NCBI GenBank assembly: GCA_964392465.1
Contig: CAYMPC010000001.1
Location: forward strand, 1-64,000
Length of the DNA stretch: 64,000 nt
Source of the DNA: JAAXVZ01 sp964392465
Lineage (GTDB): Archaea; Nanobdellota; Nanobdellia; Woesearchaeales; GW2011-AR15
Direction of reading: 5' to 3'
The notes under the pieces were generated by a model. That model saw only the letters and a list, made by a program, of their open reading frames with translations, searched no databases and was not told the origin of the DNA. The translations under genes were made by a program, and so were the position numbers. Below are positions 8,044 through 15,817 of this stretch, in pieces (positions within the stretch are counted from its first letter, which is position 1; each line of letters begins with the position of its first letter).

Positions 8044-10236
8044 ATGATTAAAGACTTTGAGCCAAGATTATATCAGCAGACTATCTTAGCGACAGCAGCA
8101 GTAAAAAACACACTAGTTGTATTGCCCACAGGATTAGGAAAAACATATATTTTTCTTTTATTAGCTGCGCAAAGGTTTAAACAGTATCCTAACTCAAAAA
8201 TCTTATTATTGGGACCAACCAGACCCTTAATTAACCAATATTATGAGCTTTTTTTGAAACATTTTGACATTGAAAAAGAAAAAATGGTTGTTTTCACAGG
8301 GTTAGTTAGCCCTGAAAAAAGAGAAAGGCTATGGAAGGATGCAAAAATAATATTTTCAACACCGCAAGGCTTGGAAAATGATATTATCTCTAATAAAATA
8401 AATCTTGAGGAAGTATCTCTTTTGGGATTTGATGAAGCACATAGGGCATCAGGAGATTATCCATATGGTTGGATTGCGCAGCAATACTTTAAAAAATCAA
8501 AAACCCCTAGAATCTTAGCATTGACAGCCAGCCCAGGGTCAGATATAGAAAAAATATCAGAAGTATGCAAAGTACTTCATATAGACGAAATAGAAATAAG
8601 AACAGAAAATGATCCAGATGTAAAACAATATATACAGAAAGTAGATATAAAGTGGATTTATGTTGAATTGCCAAAACATTTCAAAGAAGTACAAAAACAT
8701 CTTAAGGATTGCTTTAATTATAAATTATCTAACCTAAAGGAAATAAACCGAGAAATAAAAAAAGAAATATCTACAAAAAGAGATTTGCTTGAATTACAGT
8801 CTAATATCTTATCTGAGATTTCTCACGGGAATAAAGATTACGAGATAATGAAAAGTCTTTCTTTAATTGCAGAACTAATTAAAGTAGAGCATTGTCTTGA
8901 ATTATTGGAAAGCCAAGGAATATCTCCTTTACTTGAATTTATGGAAGGACTTGTCTCAAAAGCACAGACAACAAAAGTAATGGCAGTTAAAAATCTTGTA
9001 ATTGATTTAAATTTTAAAACAGCTTTGATAATAACAAGAAAACTAAAAGATATGAATATTGAACATCCTAAATATGAGGAACTAAAAAGAATTCTTCCTT
9101 TATATGCAAAACATCAAAATAAAAAAGTAATAATCTTTAGTCAGTATAGAGATTCGATTTCTAGTCTGGCTTCTGTAGTAAATAAAATACAAGGAGTAAA
9201 TGCAAAGATTTTTGTAGGTCAGCAAAAAAAAAAAGATACAGGGCTAAGTCAAAAAGAACAGATACAGCTCATATCTCAATTCAAAAATAATGATTTTAAT
9301 GTTATGATTATGTCTAGTGTTGGGGAAGAAGGCCTCGATATTCCTTCTGTTGACTGCGTAATCTTCTATGAGCCTGTACCTAGTGCAATCAGAACAATCC
9401 AAAGGAGAGGAAGAACAGGAAGACAGGAAGAAGGAGAAGTGATTGTTTTAGTTGCAAAGGGAACAAGAGATGAAGCATATCGGTGGGCATCTTATCATAA
9501 AGAAAAAAGAATGCATGATATTCTTTTACAACTAAAAAAAAGATTTAACCCCATTAAAATAGAAAAAAAACTTTCAGAGTTTATAATGCCTGAAGAAGGG
9601 ATAGAGATATATGCAGACTATCGAGAAAAAAGCTCCGGCATAATAAAAAAAATGGTTGATTTGGGCATAAAAATAAATCTAAAGGCATTAGATATAGGAG
9701 ATTATTTGCTCAGTTCAAGACTGTGTGTTGAGCATAAAACAATTTCGGATTTTATAGACTCTTTAATAGACAAAAGGTTTTTTACTCAGCTTAAAGATAT
9801 GAAAAAATATGAAAGGCAATTAATTCTTTTAGAAGGAGAAGAAGATCTATATGCGCAAAGAAAACTTCATCCTAATGCAATAAGGGGCATGTTATCTACT
9901 ATTTGTGTTGATTATGGCATCCCAATATTAACAGTAAAAAACACAGAGGAAGCGGCATTATTATTAGCGATGATTGCAAAAAGAGAACAAAGTTCTGAAA
10001 ACAGGGAATTTACATTTCATAGTTCAAAACCATTGACATTGAAGCAACAGCAGGAATATATTATTTCAGCATTGCCCGGAGTTGGCTCAGTTCTGTCTAA
10101 ACCATTATTAAAAAAATTTGGGTCTGTAAAGAAGGTAATAACTGCAAAAGAGGCAGAATTAAAAGAAGTTGAATTAATAGGAGAAAAAAAAGCGTCAAAT
10201 ATAAGAGAAGTGCTTGATTCAGAATACAAAGAATAA
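8044..10236 (+). CDS. hef: Hef-type XPF-family helicase-nuclease
   Basis: Archaeal Hef acts on stalled replication forks. The 730-residue chain has an SF2 helicase (Walker A PTGLGKT at 28-34, DEAH at 130-133, motif VI QRRGRTGRQ near 455-465), an XPF nuclease domain (YADYREK, then GDYLLSSRLCVEHKTISDF) and two C-terminal helix-hairpin-helix motifs (ISALPGVGSVLSKPLL; ELIGEKKASNI). The core nuclease motif normally reads E-R-K-x3-D; here it is E563-H564-K565-x3-D569, an Arg-to-His change at a catalytic position. It has its own TATA-like box and converges on the Lrp-like gene with one base between stops. Confidence 0.94.
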   Translation: MIKDFEPRLYQQTILATAAVKNTLVVLPTGLGKTYIFLLLAAQRFKQYPNSKILLLGPTRPLINQYYELFLKHFDIEKEKMVVFTGLVSPEKRERLWKDAKIIFSTPQGLENDIISNKINLEEVSLLGFDEAHRASGDYPYGWIAQQYFKKSKTPRILALTASPGSDIEKISEVCKVLHIDEIEIRTENDPDVKQYIQKVDIKWIYVELPKHFKEVQKHLKDCFNYKLSNLKEINREIKKEISTKRDLLELQSNILSEISHGNKDYEIMKSLSLIAELIKVEHCLELLESQGISPLLEFMEGLVSKAQTTKVMAVKNLVIDLNFKTALIITRKLKDMNIEHPKYEELKRILPLYAKHQNKKVIIFSQYRDSISSLASVVNKIQGVNAKIFVGQQKKKDTGLSQKEQIQLISQFKNNDFNVMIMSSVGEEGLDIPSVDCVIFYEPVPSAIRTIQRRGRTGRQEEGEVIVLVAKGTRDEAYRWASYHKEKRMHDILLQLKKRFNPIKIEKKLSEFIMPEEGIEIYADYREKSSGIIKKMVDLGIKINLKALDIGDYLLSSRLCVEHKTISDFIDSLIDKRFFTQLKDMKKYERQLILLEGEEDLYAQRKLHPNAIRGMLSTICVDYGIPILTVKNTEEAALLLAMIAKREQSSENREFTFHSSKPLTLKQQQEYIISALPGVGSVLSKPLLKKFGSVKKVITAKEAELKEVELIGEKKASNIREVLDSEYKE

Positions 10237-10237
10237 T

Positions 10238-10480
10238 TTAATTCATGTCATCATCAGCAGAAAAAATAGGCTCAATGCTTTTAATTCCTTCCATGACTCT
10301 TAACTTATTCCTTACAAATTTTCTGAATTCAGAAGAATCAGCAGTTTCTATCTTAGCTATAATATCATATCTTCCAAATACTTCATGGACCTCTTTCATC
10401 TCATCAAATTTAGACAAGGCAGCTTTTACTATTCCTATTTTACCGTGCTCTGCCCTTAACAAGAGATAAACTAGTGTCAT
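10238..10480 (-). CDS. Stand-alone Lrp/AsnC ligand-binding (RAM) domain protein
   Basis: This 80-residue protein consists only of the alpha-beta RAM domain of Lrp/AsnC regulators (VYLLLRAEHGKIGIVKAAL...VFGRYDIIAKIETADSSEF...IKSIEPIF). The DNA-binding helix-turn-helix is absent. Such free RAM domains oligomerise and bind amino acids, and may modulate full-length Lrp proteins encoded elsewhere (family knowledge; the target is unknown). The TATA-like element at 10498-10510 lies about 24 bases upstream and may also serve the divergent acetyltransferase gene. Confidence 0.88.
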   Translation of the reverse strand: MTLVYLLLRAEHGKIGIVKAALSKFDEMKEVHEVFGRYDIIAKIETADSSEFRKFVRNKLRVMEGIKSIEPIFSADDDMN

Positions 10481-10497
10481 AATTATCTTAATTTCTG

Positions 10498-10510
10498 TTT
10501 TATATAAAAA
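10498..10510. promoter_or_regulatory. TATA-like element between divergent RAM-domain and GNAT genes
   Basis: TTTTATATAAAAA is near-symmetric. It is centred 24 bases before the minus-strand ATG at 10480 and 39 bases before the plus-strand ATG at 10543, so it could work in both directions with a short leader for the latter. Confidence 0.4.
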
Positions 10511-10542
10511 TGTTTTTAAAGAAAAAACAATTAATCTATATT

Positions 10543-11013
10543 ATGAAAATTGTTGAGCTTCATAGAGAAAACATAAATCAAATATTGGCGCTAGATACAA
10601 ACCACACACCAAAAAGGCCGCAATATTCTAGATACTCAAAAAAAGATATTCAATATTTATTTGATAATCCTGATAAATGTAAATGCTTTGGAATTTTTGA
10701 CAAAAAAAAGCTAATAGGATATAGCGGATACAGAGCAGATTGGAGTTCATATGGCTCAAGCAAAGAAGGAAAATATGAAATTTGTGCATTAGTTGTTCAC
10801 AAAAAATATAGAAAAAAAGGGCTTGGTAAAAAATTATTTTTATACACTATTCAACAACTAAAAAGGAACGTTCATCCAAAAGAAATTTATTTGTCTGTTT
10901 CACAGTATAATCTCTCCGCACTTACTCTCTACTTAAAAAATGGTTTTATAATATTTGACTTTAAGAAAAAAATATTTGATAATCTAGATAGGCTTTATTT
11001 AAAATTAGAATAA
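10543..11013 (+). CDS. GNAT-family N-acetyltransferase
   Basis: The 156-residue protein carries the GNAT core: beta4 YEICALVVHKKYRKKGLGKK, in which RKKGLGK matches the acetyl-CoA pyrophosphate loop (R/Q-x-x-G-x-G/A), then LSVSQYNLSALTLYLKNGF as the C-terminal half. It transfers an acetyl group from acetyl-CoA to an unknown amine; the fold is too general to name the substrate. An in-frame ATG at 10510 overlaps the TATA-like element, so I prefer ATG 10543 (MKIVELHREN). It is upstream of the hydrogenase genes but has a separate promoter gap. Confidence 0.85.
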   Translation: MKIVELHRENINQILALDTNHTPKRPQYSRYSKKDIQYLFDNPDKCKCFGIFDKKKLIGYSGYRADWSSYGSSKEGKYEICALVVHKKYRKKGLGKKLFLYTIQQLKRNVHPKEIYLSVSQYNLSALTLYLKNGFIIFDFKKKIFDNLDRLYLKLE

Positions 11014-11046
11014 ATAGATTATTTCTATATTATGAGACACAGCAAA

Positions 11047-11057
11047 TTTTAAATACT
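11047..11057 (+). promoter_or_regulatory. TATA-like box of the hydrogenase operon
   Basis: TTTTAAATACT centred about 26 bases before ATG 11078; a leaderless first cistron is likely. Confidence 0.5.
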
Positions 11058-11077
11058 TTTCCTATTTAGAAAAAAAC

Positions 11078-11575
11078 ATGTCAGAAAAAAAATTAAAAAT
11101 AGGTTGGTTCTCTTTTTCATGTTGTGAAGATTCTACTATTGTGTTTGTGGAATTGATGAATGACAATTATTTCAAATGGAAAGAGCTTGTTGAATTTAGG
11201 CATGTTCGTGTTCTTAAATCTAAAAATGAGCTTTCTGATATAGATGTTGCGTTTGTAGAGGGTGCCATAGCTACAGAAAAAGACGAAGAATATGTTAAAC
11301 AAATCAGGGCAGTGTCAAAAAAGCTTGTTGCGATAGGCGCATGTGCAGTCCAAGGAAATCCTTCTGCGCAAAGAAATGAATTTAATGATGCAAAAAAGAA
11401 CAAGATACAAGAGTATATTATAAGGTGGGGGCTGAATCAAAAGGTCAAAACTTTAAAAGAAGTAGTCAAAGTAGATGATGAAGTAGATGGTTGCCCTATG
11501 AGTGAGGAACATTTTTTAGCAGTCTTAAATAAATATTTAAAAGAGTTTGGTATTGTCGGTGAAGGAAATGCATAA
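11078..11575 (+). CDS. [NiFe]-hydrogenase small subunit (group 3-like), altered cluster ligand
   Basis: The 165-residue protein corresponds to a minimal small subunit binding only the proximal [4Fe-4S] cluster, like the delta/gamma subunits of soluble group 3 hydrogenases. Visible are IGWFSFSCCEDS (residues 8-19), FVEGA (59-63), GACAVQG with C89 and DGCP with C139. Aligned by eye to sequences reading S-C-x-G-C, the second Cys of the usual CxxC is Ser19, while an extra Cys (C15) precedes C16. The cluster would thus have C16, C89 and C139 plus an unusual fourth ligand. It overlaps the large-subunit gene by eight bases. Confidence 0.85.
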   Translation: MSEKKLKIGWFSFSCCEDSTIVFVELMNDNYFKWKELVEFRHVRVLKSKNELSDIDVAFVEGAIATEKDEEYVKQIRAVSKKLVAIGACAVQGNPSAQRNEFNDAKKNKIQEYIIRWGLNQKVKTLKEVVKVDDEVDGCPMSEEHFLAVLNKYLKEFGIVGEGNA

Positions 11576-12857
11576 TGTAGATATTGATTTAACTATTGAT
11601 CATTTAAGTAAGATAGAAGGACACGGAGAGCTGGACTTGAAAGTAAGAGAAGGAAAGGTTGAGCACATCCATTTCAAAATAACAGAAAACAAAAGATTTT
11701 ATACAACTGCAATAGAAGGAAAGCCTTTTATTGCTGCACCATCCTTGATGTCAAGGATATGTGGTACGTGTAGCATTGCACATCTTCTCTGTTGCATTAC
11801 TTCAATAGAAAAAGCACTTGATTATAAACCTTCAGAACAAATTCAAATTTTAAGAAAGCTAACAATGTATTCTTTAATGATAAGAGATCATGCACTCCAT
11901 TTATATTTTTTCTCGCTCCCAGACGTTTTAGGAAAAGATTCTATTCTTGATTTTGATGACAAAGATACCTTTGAACATGACTTAGTCCATCAGGCATTTG
12001 AGATAAAAGCAGCAGGTAACAATTTATCAAAATTAATAGCTGGAAAAGCAGTCCATGCACCCTTTCCAATGGTAGGAGGATTTACTCATTTTCCTGATAA
12101 AGAAGGGATAAAAAAATCAATAGAAGAATTAAAAAGAATAAGGCGTTATGTTTTCAATATAATTAAAGTATTCGAGAACTGGAATGCAAGGCTTGAGAGA
12201 GAAACAACGTTTGTTGCACAAATAACAAATGATTTTAGTTTCATTGGTGGTAATATAAAAACATCTAAAGGTCTCATAATTGATGAATCTTCTTATACAG
12301 AACACCTTGAAAAGGTAGTTATTCCTTACTCTACTTCAACGGGATATAAATTTGAGGAAGGAAATTACTTTGTTGGAGCACTGGCTAGATTGAATTTGAA
12401 TAAAGAAGCGTTGCATCCAAATACAAAAAGAGATGCAGCTGCATTCCTCGCTCTTTTTCCTAGTAAAAATGTATTTTACAATAACTTAGCACAGGCAATA
12501 GAGATATTACATTCAATAGATCATTCTATAGAACTTTTGGAAAAAACAGAATTTCTGCCAGAGAGATTAAACCTAATAAAATCAAAAAAAGGTTCTGGCG
12601 TAGGTGTGATTGAAGCTCCAAGAGGGACATTATATTATAAAGTTGATATAAATGAATCAGGGATGATAGAGCATGCAGATGTAATTGTGCCAACACAGCA
12701 AAATCAGATTAATATAGAAAATGACATAAAAACCTTTGTAGAAAACAATTTAGATATGGAAAAAGACAATATGGCATTGGAAATAGAAAAAATAATAAGA
12801 GCATATGATCCATGTATGAGCTGTGCTACTCACTTTCTGAAAATAAACTGGTTATAA
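11568..12857 (+). CDS. [NiFe]-hydrogenase large subunit
   Basis: The 429-residue catalytic subunit keeps both metal motifs: R63-I-C65-G-T-C68 with H72 near the N-terminus and D-P-C416-M-S-C419-A-T-H422 at the C-terminus, so four Cys are available for the Ni-Fe site. Seven residues (FLKINWL) follow the His, the expected cleavable tail. ATG 11568 is preceded by CGGTGAAGG inside the end of the small-subunit gene, giving translational coupling. Group 3 hydrogenases normally exchange electrons with NAD(P)H or F420 through further Fe-S/flavin subunits; only a detached FNR-like protein (14994) is seen here, so the electron partner is uncertain. Confidence 0.93.
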   Translation: MHNVDIDLTIDHLSKIEGHGELDLKVREGKVEHIHFKITENKRFYTTAIEGKPFIAAPSLMSRICGTCSIAHLLCCITSIEKALDYKPSEQIQILRKLTMYSLMIRDHALHLYFFSLPDVLGKDSILDFDDKDTFEHDLVHQAFEIKAAGNNLSKLIAGKAVHAPFPMVGGFTHFPDKEGIKKSIEELKRIRRYVFNIIKVFENWNARLERETTFVAQITNDFSFIGGNIKTSKGLIIDESSYTEHLEKVVIPYSTSTGYKFEEGNYFVGALARLNLNKEALHPNTKRDAAAFLALFPSKNVFYNNLAQAIEILHSIDHSIELLEKTEFLPERLNLIKSKKGSGVGVIEAPRGTLYYKVDINESGMIEHADVIVPTQQNQINIENDIKTFVENNLDMEKDNMALEIEKIIRAYDPCMSCATHFLKINWL

Positions 12858-13224
12858 TTTTTTTTATTTCTGAAACCGCCTTTTTTTCTTCAATTTTTTC
12901 AGGAACACATATAATATTAACCTTGTTAATCATCCCAAATTTTTTCATCAATTTTAGATTATAGCCAAGATCAAAATCATGTAAAGAGCATATCTTTTGT
13001 GTTTCAATTTTTTTAATATCATTTAAAAGTACCACTTCATTAATATCAATAACAGTGTCAATAATAGTTAAATTTTTGTTTTCTGGATTTATTTCCTCGC
13101 TTGGATCCATTTCTATGAATTCAAATTTAGGCATCTCTTTCTTTAGTAAAGGAATTAATCTTATAGGGAGAGAATCTTTTTCAATAAGGAGATTACCAAA
13201 AACATAAACTTTTTCTGTTTTCAT
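12826..13224 (-). CDS. Hydrogenase maturation protease (HyaD/HycI family)
   Basis: This 132-residue protein resembles the nickel-dependent endopeptidases that clip the large-subunit tail. It begins KVYVFGNLLIEKDSLPIRLIPLL (family G-N-x-x-x-x-D-x-x-x), has an acidic site in EFIEMDPSE, the central LTIIDTVID and a later SLHDFDLG that could supply the metal-binding His. It is encoded opposite to the large subunit with a 32-base tail-to-tail overlap, so its last codons are antisense to the end of its likely substrate gene, including the conserved Cys motif. Gly/Asp spacing is somewhat diverged; assignment rests on motifs plus context. Confidence 0.75.
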   Translation of the reverse strand: MKTEKVYVFGNLLIEKDSLPIRLIPLLKKEMPKFEFIEMDPSEEINPENKNLTIIDTVIDINEVVLLNDIKKIETQKICSLHDFDLGYNLKLMKKFGMINKVNIICVPEKIEEKKAVSEIKKIITSLFSESE

Positions 13225-13292
13225 TGTCTTTACTTCAATTTAAATTAAAGCAAACCAAAACTATTAAAACTTTTTCTTAATTCACATTACAA

Positions 13293-14216
13293 ATGATATG
13301 TGTAATAGCTTTAGTTGTTTTTGGAATTTTAGGGATATTTAGCGCAAGCTATAGGAAATTAGCAGCAAAAGCATTTGACTGCGTTTTCAGGAGAATTACA
13401 TTAAGACCTTGCCAAGCAGGAGTAGACCAACAGCTCAGGACAGGTATTTTATCTTATTTTTCAAAAAAGAATGTAAAAGTAGCAAGGCTTATTGCTAAAC
13501 ATTTTGAGATAATATCATGGTTTTTCACTATTCTTCTTGTCTTATCTATAATATTTAGTATAAGAGGAATCTATTTTTATGTTGTATATGGTAATTGTAA
13601 TGGAGAAGACACTAACCAGTTTTGCATATTTGATGCTTTGCATCCTAACGAAGCAACATGTGAAGATCCAAACCTACCCCAAAACAAAAATTTTTCAATT
13701 ACACCTTCTGTAGATGATGATCCTTTTTTTGGTCTTGAAGATGCGAAAGTGACAATAATTGAATTTGGATGCTATTCATGTCCCTATACAAAAAAAGCAG
13801 AACCTATTGTAAAAGAGATATTAAAAAATTATGAAGGTAAAATAAGGTTTGTTTATAGGGATTTTCATATTCCAACACACCCTGGTTCGGATATAAGGGC
13901 AGTTGCGGCAGAATGTGCAAAGGAGCAAGGTAAATATTGGGAGTATCATGATCTTCTTTTTGAAAATCAAGAACAAAATTTGACAATTTTAGAATTAAAG
14001 CAAATGGCAAAAAGTCTTGGCTTAAATGACGGGTTTGATGTTTGTTTAGATAACATGAAATATTTAAATGAGACAATTAAAGATTTTGATGATGGAAAAC
14101 TTGCAGGTGTATACGGAACACCAACATTTTTTATAAACAATCAAGTAGTTGTTGGTTCTAAACCATATGTTTATTTTAAAAATATTATTGAAAGCGAACT
14201 AAAAAAATCTCCATAA
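13293..14216 (+). CDS. Membrane-anchored DsbA-like thiol-disulfide oxidoreductase
   Basis: The 307-residue protein has two hydrophobic helices (about residues 1-18 and 70-93) joined by a basic loop, then a DsbA/thioredoxin-like domain from about 140 (KVTIIEFGCYSCPYTKKAEPIVKEIL). The active site is C-Y-S-C, and cis-Pro is in VYGTPTFFIN. A further Cys pair lies in the linker (GNCNGED, FCIF). The catalytic domain should face outward and form or isomerise disulfides in secreted proteins, fitting the very Cys-rich secreted protein at 59941. ATG 13293 has a TATA-like stretch (13260-13270) at the leaderless distance; the gene is divergent from the maturation protease. Confidence 0.88.
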   Translation: MICVIALVVFGILGIFSASYRKLAAKAFDCVFRRITLRPCQAGVDQQLRTGILSYFSKKNVKVARLIAKHFEIISWFFTILLVLSIIFSIRGIYFYVVYGNCNGEDTNQFCIFDALHPNEATCEDPNLPQNKNFSITPSVDDDPFFGLEDAKVTIIEFGCYSCPYTKKAEPIVKEILKNYEGKIRFVYRDFHIPTHPGSDIRAVAAECAKEQGKYWEYHDLLFENQEQNLTILELKQMAKSLGLNDGFDVCLDNMKYLNETIKDFDDGKLAGVYGTPTFFINNQVVVGSKPYVYFKNIIESELKKSP

Positions 14217-14220
14217 ACCT

Positions 14221-14943
14221 TCAAAGATAAGAGTATATTTTATTGCAAGCAGGGCAATTTTTTCTCTTTTTTACTTTAATCTTGTCAAATGCATTTTTCC
14301 ATATATCAAACCGTATTAATTTTTTTTCATACTCTTTTTTCATTAATATCTTCAAAGTTTCATTAACCATTAAGCTTCCTATTATAGCAGAATTGGTATT
14401 TAATATACCTGAATTATTACAGTTAAAGCAAGATTCTTTATCAAAGACACATGAAAAACAAGGGTTTCCCGAAATAACATTGAAAACATAACCAGTATCT
14501 CCTGCAACCATTCCTGTTATAAATGGAATTTTATTTTTTAGACAAAAGTCATTTAAAAGAAACCTACTTACAAGATTGTCGGTGCATCCTAAAATAATAT
14601 TGTGCTTTTTAATTAAACGAAATATGTTTTTTGAAGAGATATGCTCTCTAATTATATTAATCTCTATTTCGGAATTTATTTTTGATAATTTCTGTTTTGC
14701 ACATGCTACTTTTGATTTTCCTATATCTTTTTCATCAAAAAGCACCTGTCTTTGAAGATTATTTAGTACTACCTTATCTTGGTCTATTAAAGTTAATTTT
14801 CCAATTCCTGCCCTAGTAAGTAATTCAGAGCAAACACCTCCTAATGCCCCTATACCAACAACGCAGACAGAACTTTTCAATAATCTTAACTGGCCCATCT
14901 TTCCGATATTTTTATATAGTAGCTGTCTTGAATACCTATCCAT
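14221..14943 (-). CDS. ThiF/MoeB/UbaA-type E1-like adenylyltransferase
   Basis: The 240-residue protein starts DRYSRQLLYKNIGKMGQLRLL and has the nucleotide loop VVGIGALGG near residue 29, the R-Q (NNLQRQVLF) that contacts ATP, D-N in GCTDNLVSR and two zinc CxxC pairs (CFSC about 168-171; CPAC near the C-terminus). A Cys at CFNCNN is a candidate thioester residue. These enzymes activate ubiquitin-like sulfur carriers for molybdopterin, thiamin, tRNA thiolation or protein tagging. No SAMP/MoaD/ThiS gene is beside it, so the pathway is open. The degenerate Ncs6-like protein at 33638 hints at tRNA thiolation in this organism. Confidence 0.9.
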   Translation of the reverse strand: MDRYSRQLLYKNIGKMGQLRLLKSSVCVVGIGALGGVCSELLTRAGIGKLTLIDQDKVVLNNLQRQVLFDEKDIGKSKVACAKQKLSKINSEIEINIIREHISSKNIFRLIKKHNIILGCTDNLVSRFLLNDFCLKNKIPFITGMVAGDTGYVFNVISGNPCFSCVFDKESCFNCNNSGILNTNSAIIGSLMVNETLKILMKKEYEKKLIRFDIWKNAFDKIKVKKRKNCPACNKIYSYL

Positions 14944-14993
14944 AAAAATATAAAAAAGGGATAGGTTTTTATTTTTTAGGAAAACCTTTTAAA

Positions 14994-15683
14994 ATGGTTT
15001 ATAACGTAAAAATAATTGATATAAAAAAAGAGTTGGAAGATACATCAACCTTTTTTTTGGAAAAACCTAAAGGATTTACTTATGTAGCGGGCCAATATGG
15101 GATTTTTGAGCATAAGATAGCCGAAGAGATAATTAGAAGATCTTATTCTTTTTCTTCCTCTCCTACAGAAGACCATTTGGCAATAACAGTTAGATATATT
15201 CCTAATGGTAAAATGACAACTTACCTCTTTGGGTTATCAAAAGGCGACATTCTCACTTTTAATGGTGCATTTGGAAAGTTTACACTTGAAAATCAACAGA
15301 AAGTAGTTCTTATAGGGGGAGGTTCAGGCGTTACTCCTTTTAGAGCAATGGCTAAATATGCAATTGATATGAACCTTACTACAGAAATAGTTCTTATTTA
15401 TGGCGCAAGATCTCCCAGAGAAATATTGTTTGATAAGGAATTCCAATCTTTTTTATCGCATACAAACTTTAAATTATTTCTAACAGTTGACAAACCAGAT
15501 TCAACATGGAAATATCATACTGGTTTTGTTAATGCAGACTTTATAAAAGAAGCAACAAAAAACGAACTTTTTGACAAAACTTATTTTTTATGCGGCCCAC
15601 CTATTATGCTTACTTCTATTCAAGAAGCTATTATGAAATTAGGTGTCCATGAAGAAAAAATCATATTAGACGCTTGGGGTTAA
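14994..15683 (+). CDS. Ferredoxin-NADP reductase-like flavoprotein
   Basis: The 229-residue protein has a FAD domain (RRSYSFSSSP flavin motif, then GKMTTYLFGLSKGD) and an NAD(P)-binding domain (GGGSGVTPFRAMAKYA, then FLCGPPIM), ending in an aromatic residue pair W-G as in many FNR proteins. It lacks the C-terminal [2Fe-2S] Cys cluster of hydrogenase gamma subunits and of PyrK. It may link NAD(P)H to ferredoxin or to the nearby hydrogenase, but two unrelated genes lie between, so coupling is inference. It is divergent from the ThiF-like gene. Confidence 0.88.
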   Translation: MVYNVKIIDIKKELEDTSTFFLEKPKGFTYVAGQYGIFEHKIAEEIIRRSYSFSSSPTEDHLAITVRYIPNGKMTTYLFGLSKGDILTFNGAFGKFTLENQQKVVLIGGGSGVTPFRAMAKYAIDMNLTTEIVLIYGARSPREILFDKEFQSFLSHTNFKLFLTVDKPDSTWKYHTGFVNADFIKEATKNELFDKTYFLCGPPIMLTSIQEAIMKLGVHEEKIILDAWG

Positions 15684-15726
15684 TTTATCTTTTTTCTTGT
15701 TTCTTTTGTAGTTAATTTTTTCAATA

Positions 15727-15793
15727 GGCATTATAATGCCCATTATAACGCATTATAATACGCATTATATAATGTTATAATGCCCATTATAAC
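15727..15793. repeat. Palindromic repeat cluster between convergent genes
   Basis: A 14-base perfect palindrome GGCATTATAATGCC occupies 15727-15740. TTATAATGCCCATTATAAC occurs exactly twice, at 15731-15749 and 15775-15793; the second copy extends to a 9-base inverted repeat with a 2-base centre. The copies flank GCATTATAATACGCATTA-type units. It sits between two gene ends, so it may act as a bidirectional terminator, an RNA hairpin block or a protein-binding array. Confidence 0.75.
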
Positions 15794-15817
15794 AATTATT
15801 TAATAGACGAGAAAGGA

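Noticed and set aside
15727..15793. CRISPR-like repetition
   Set aside because: Only two exact copies with palindromic filler and no unique spacers of constant size or cas genes.
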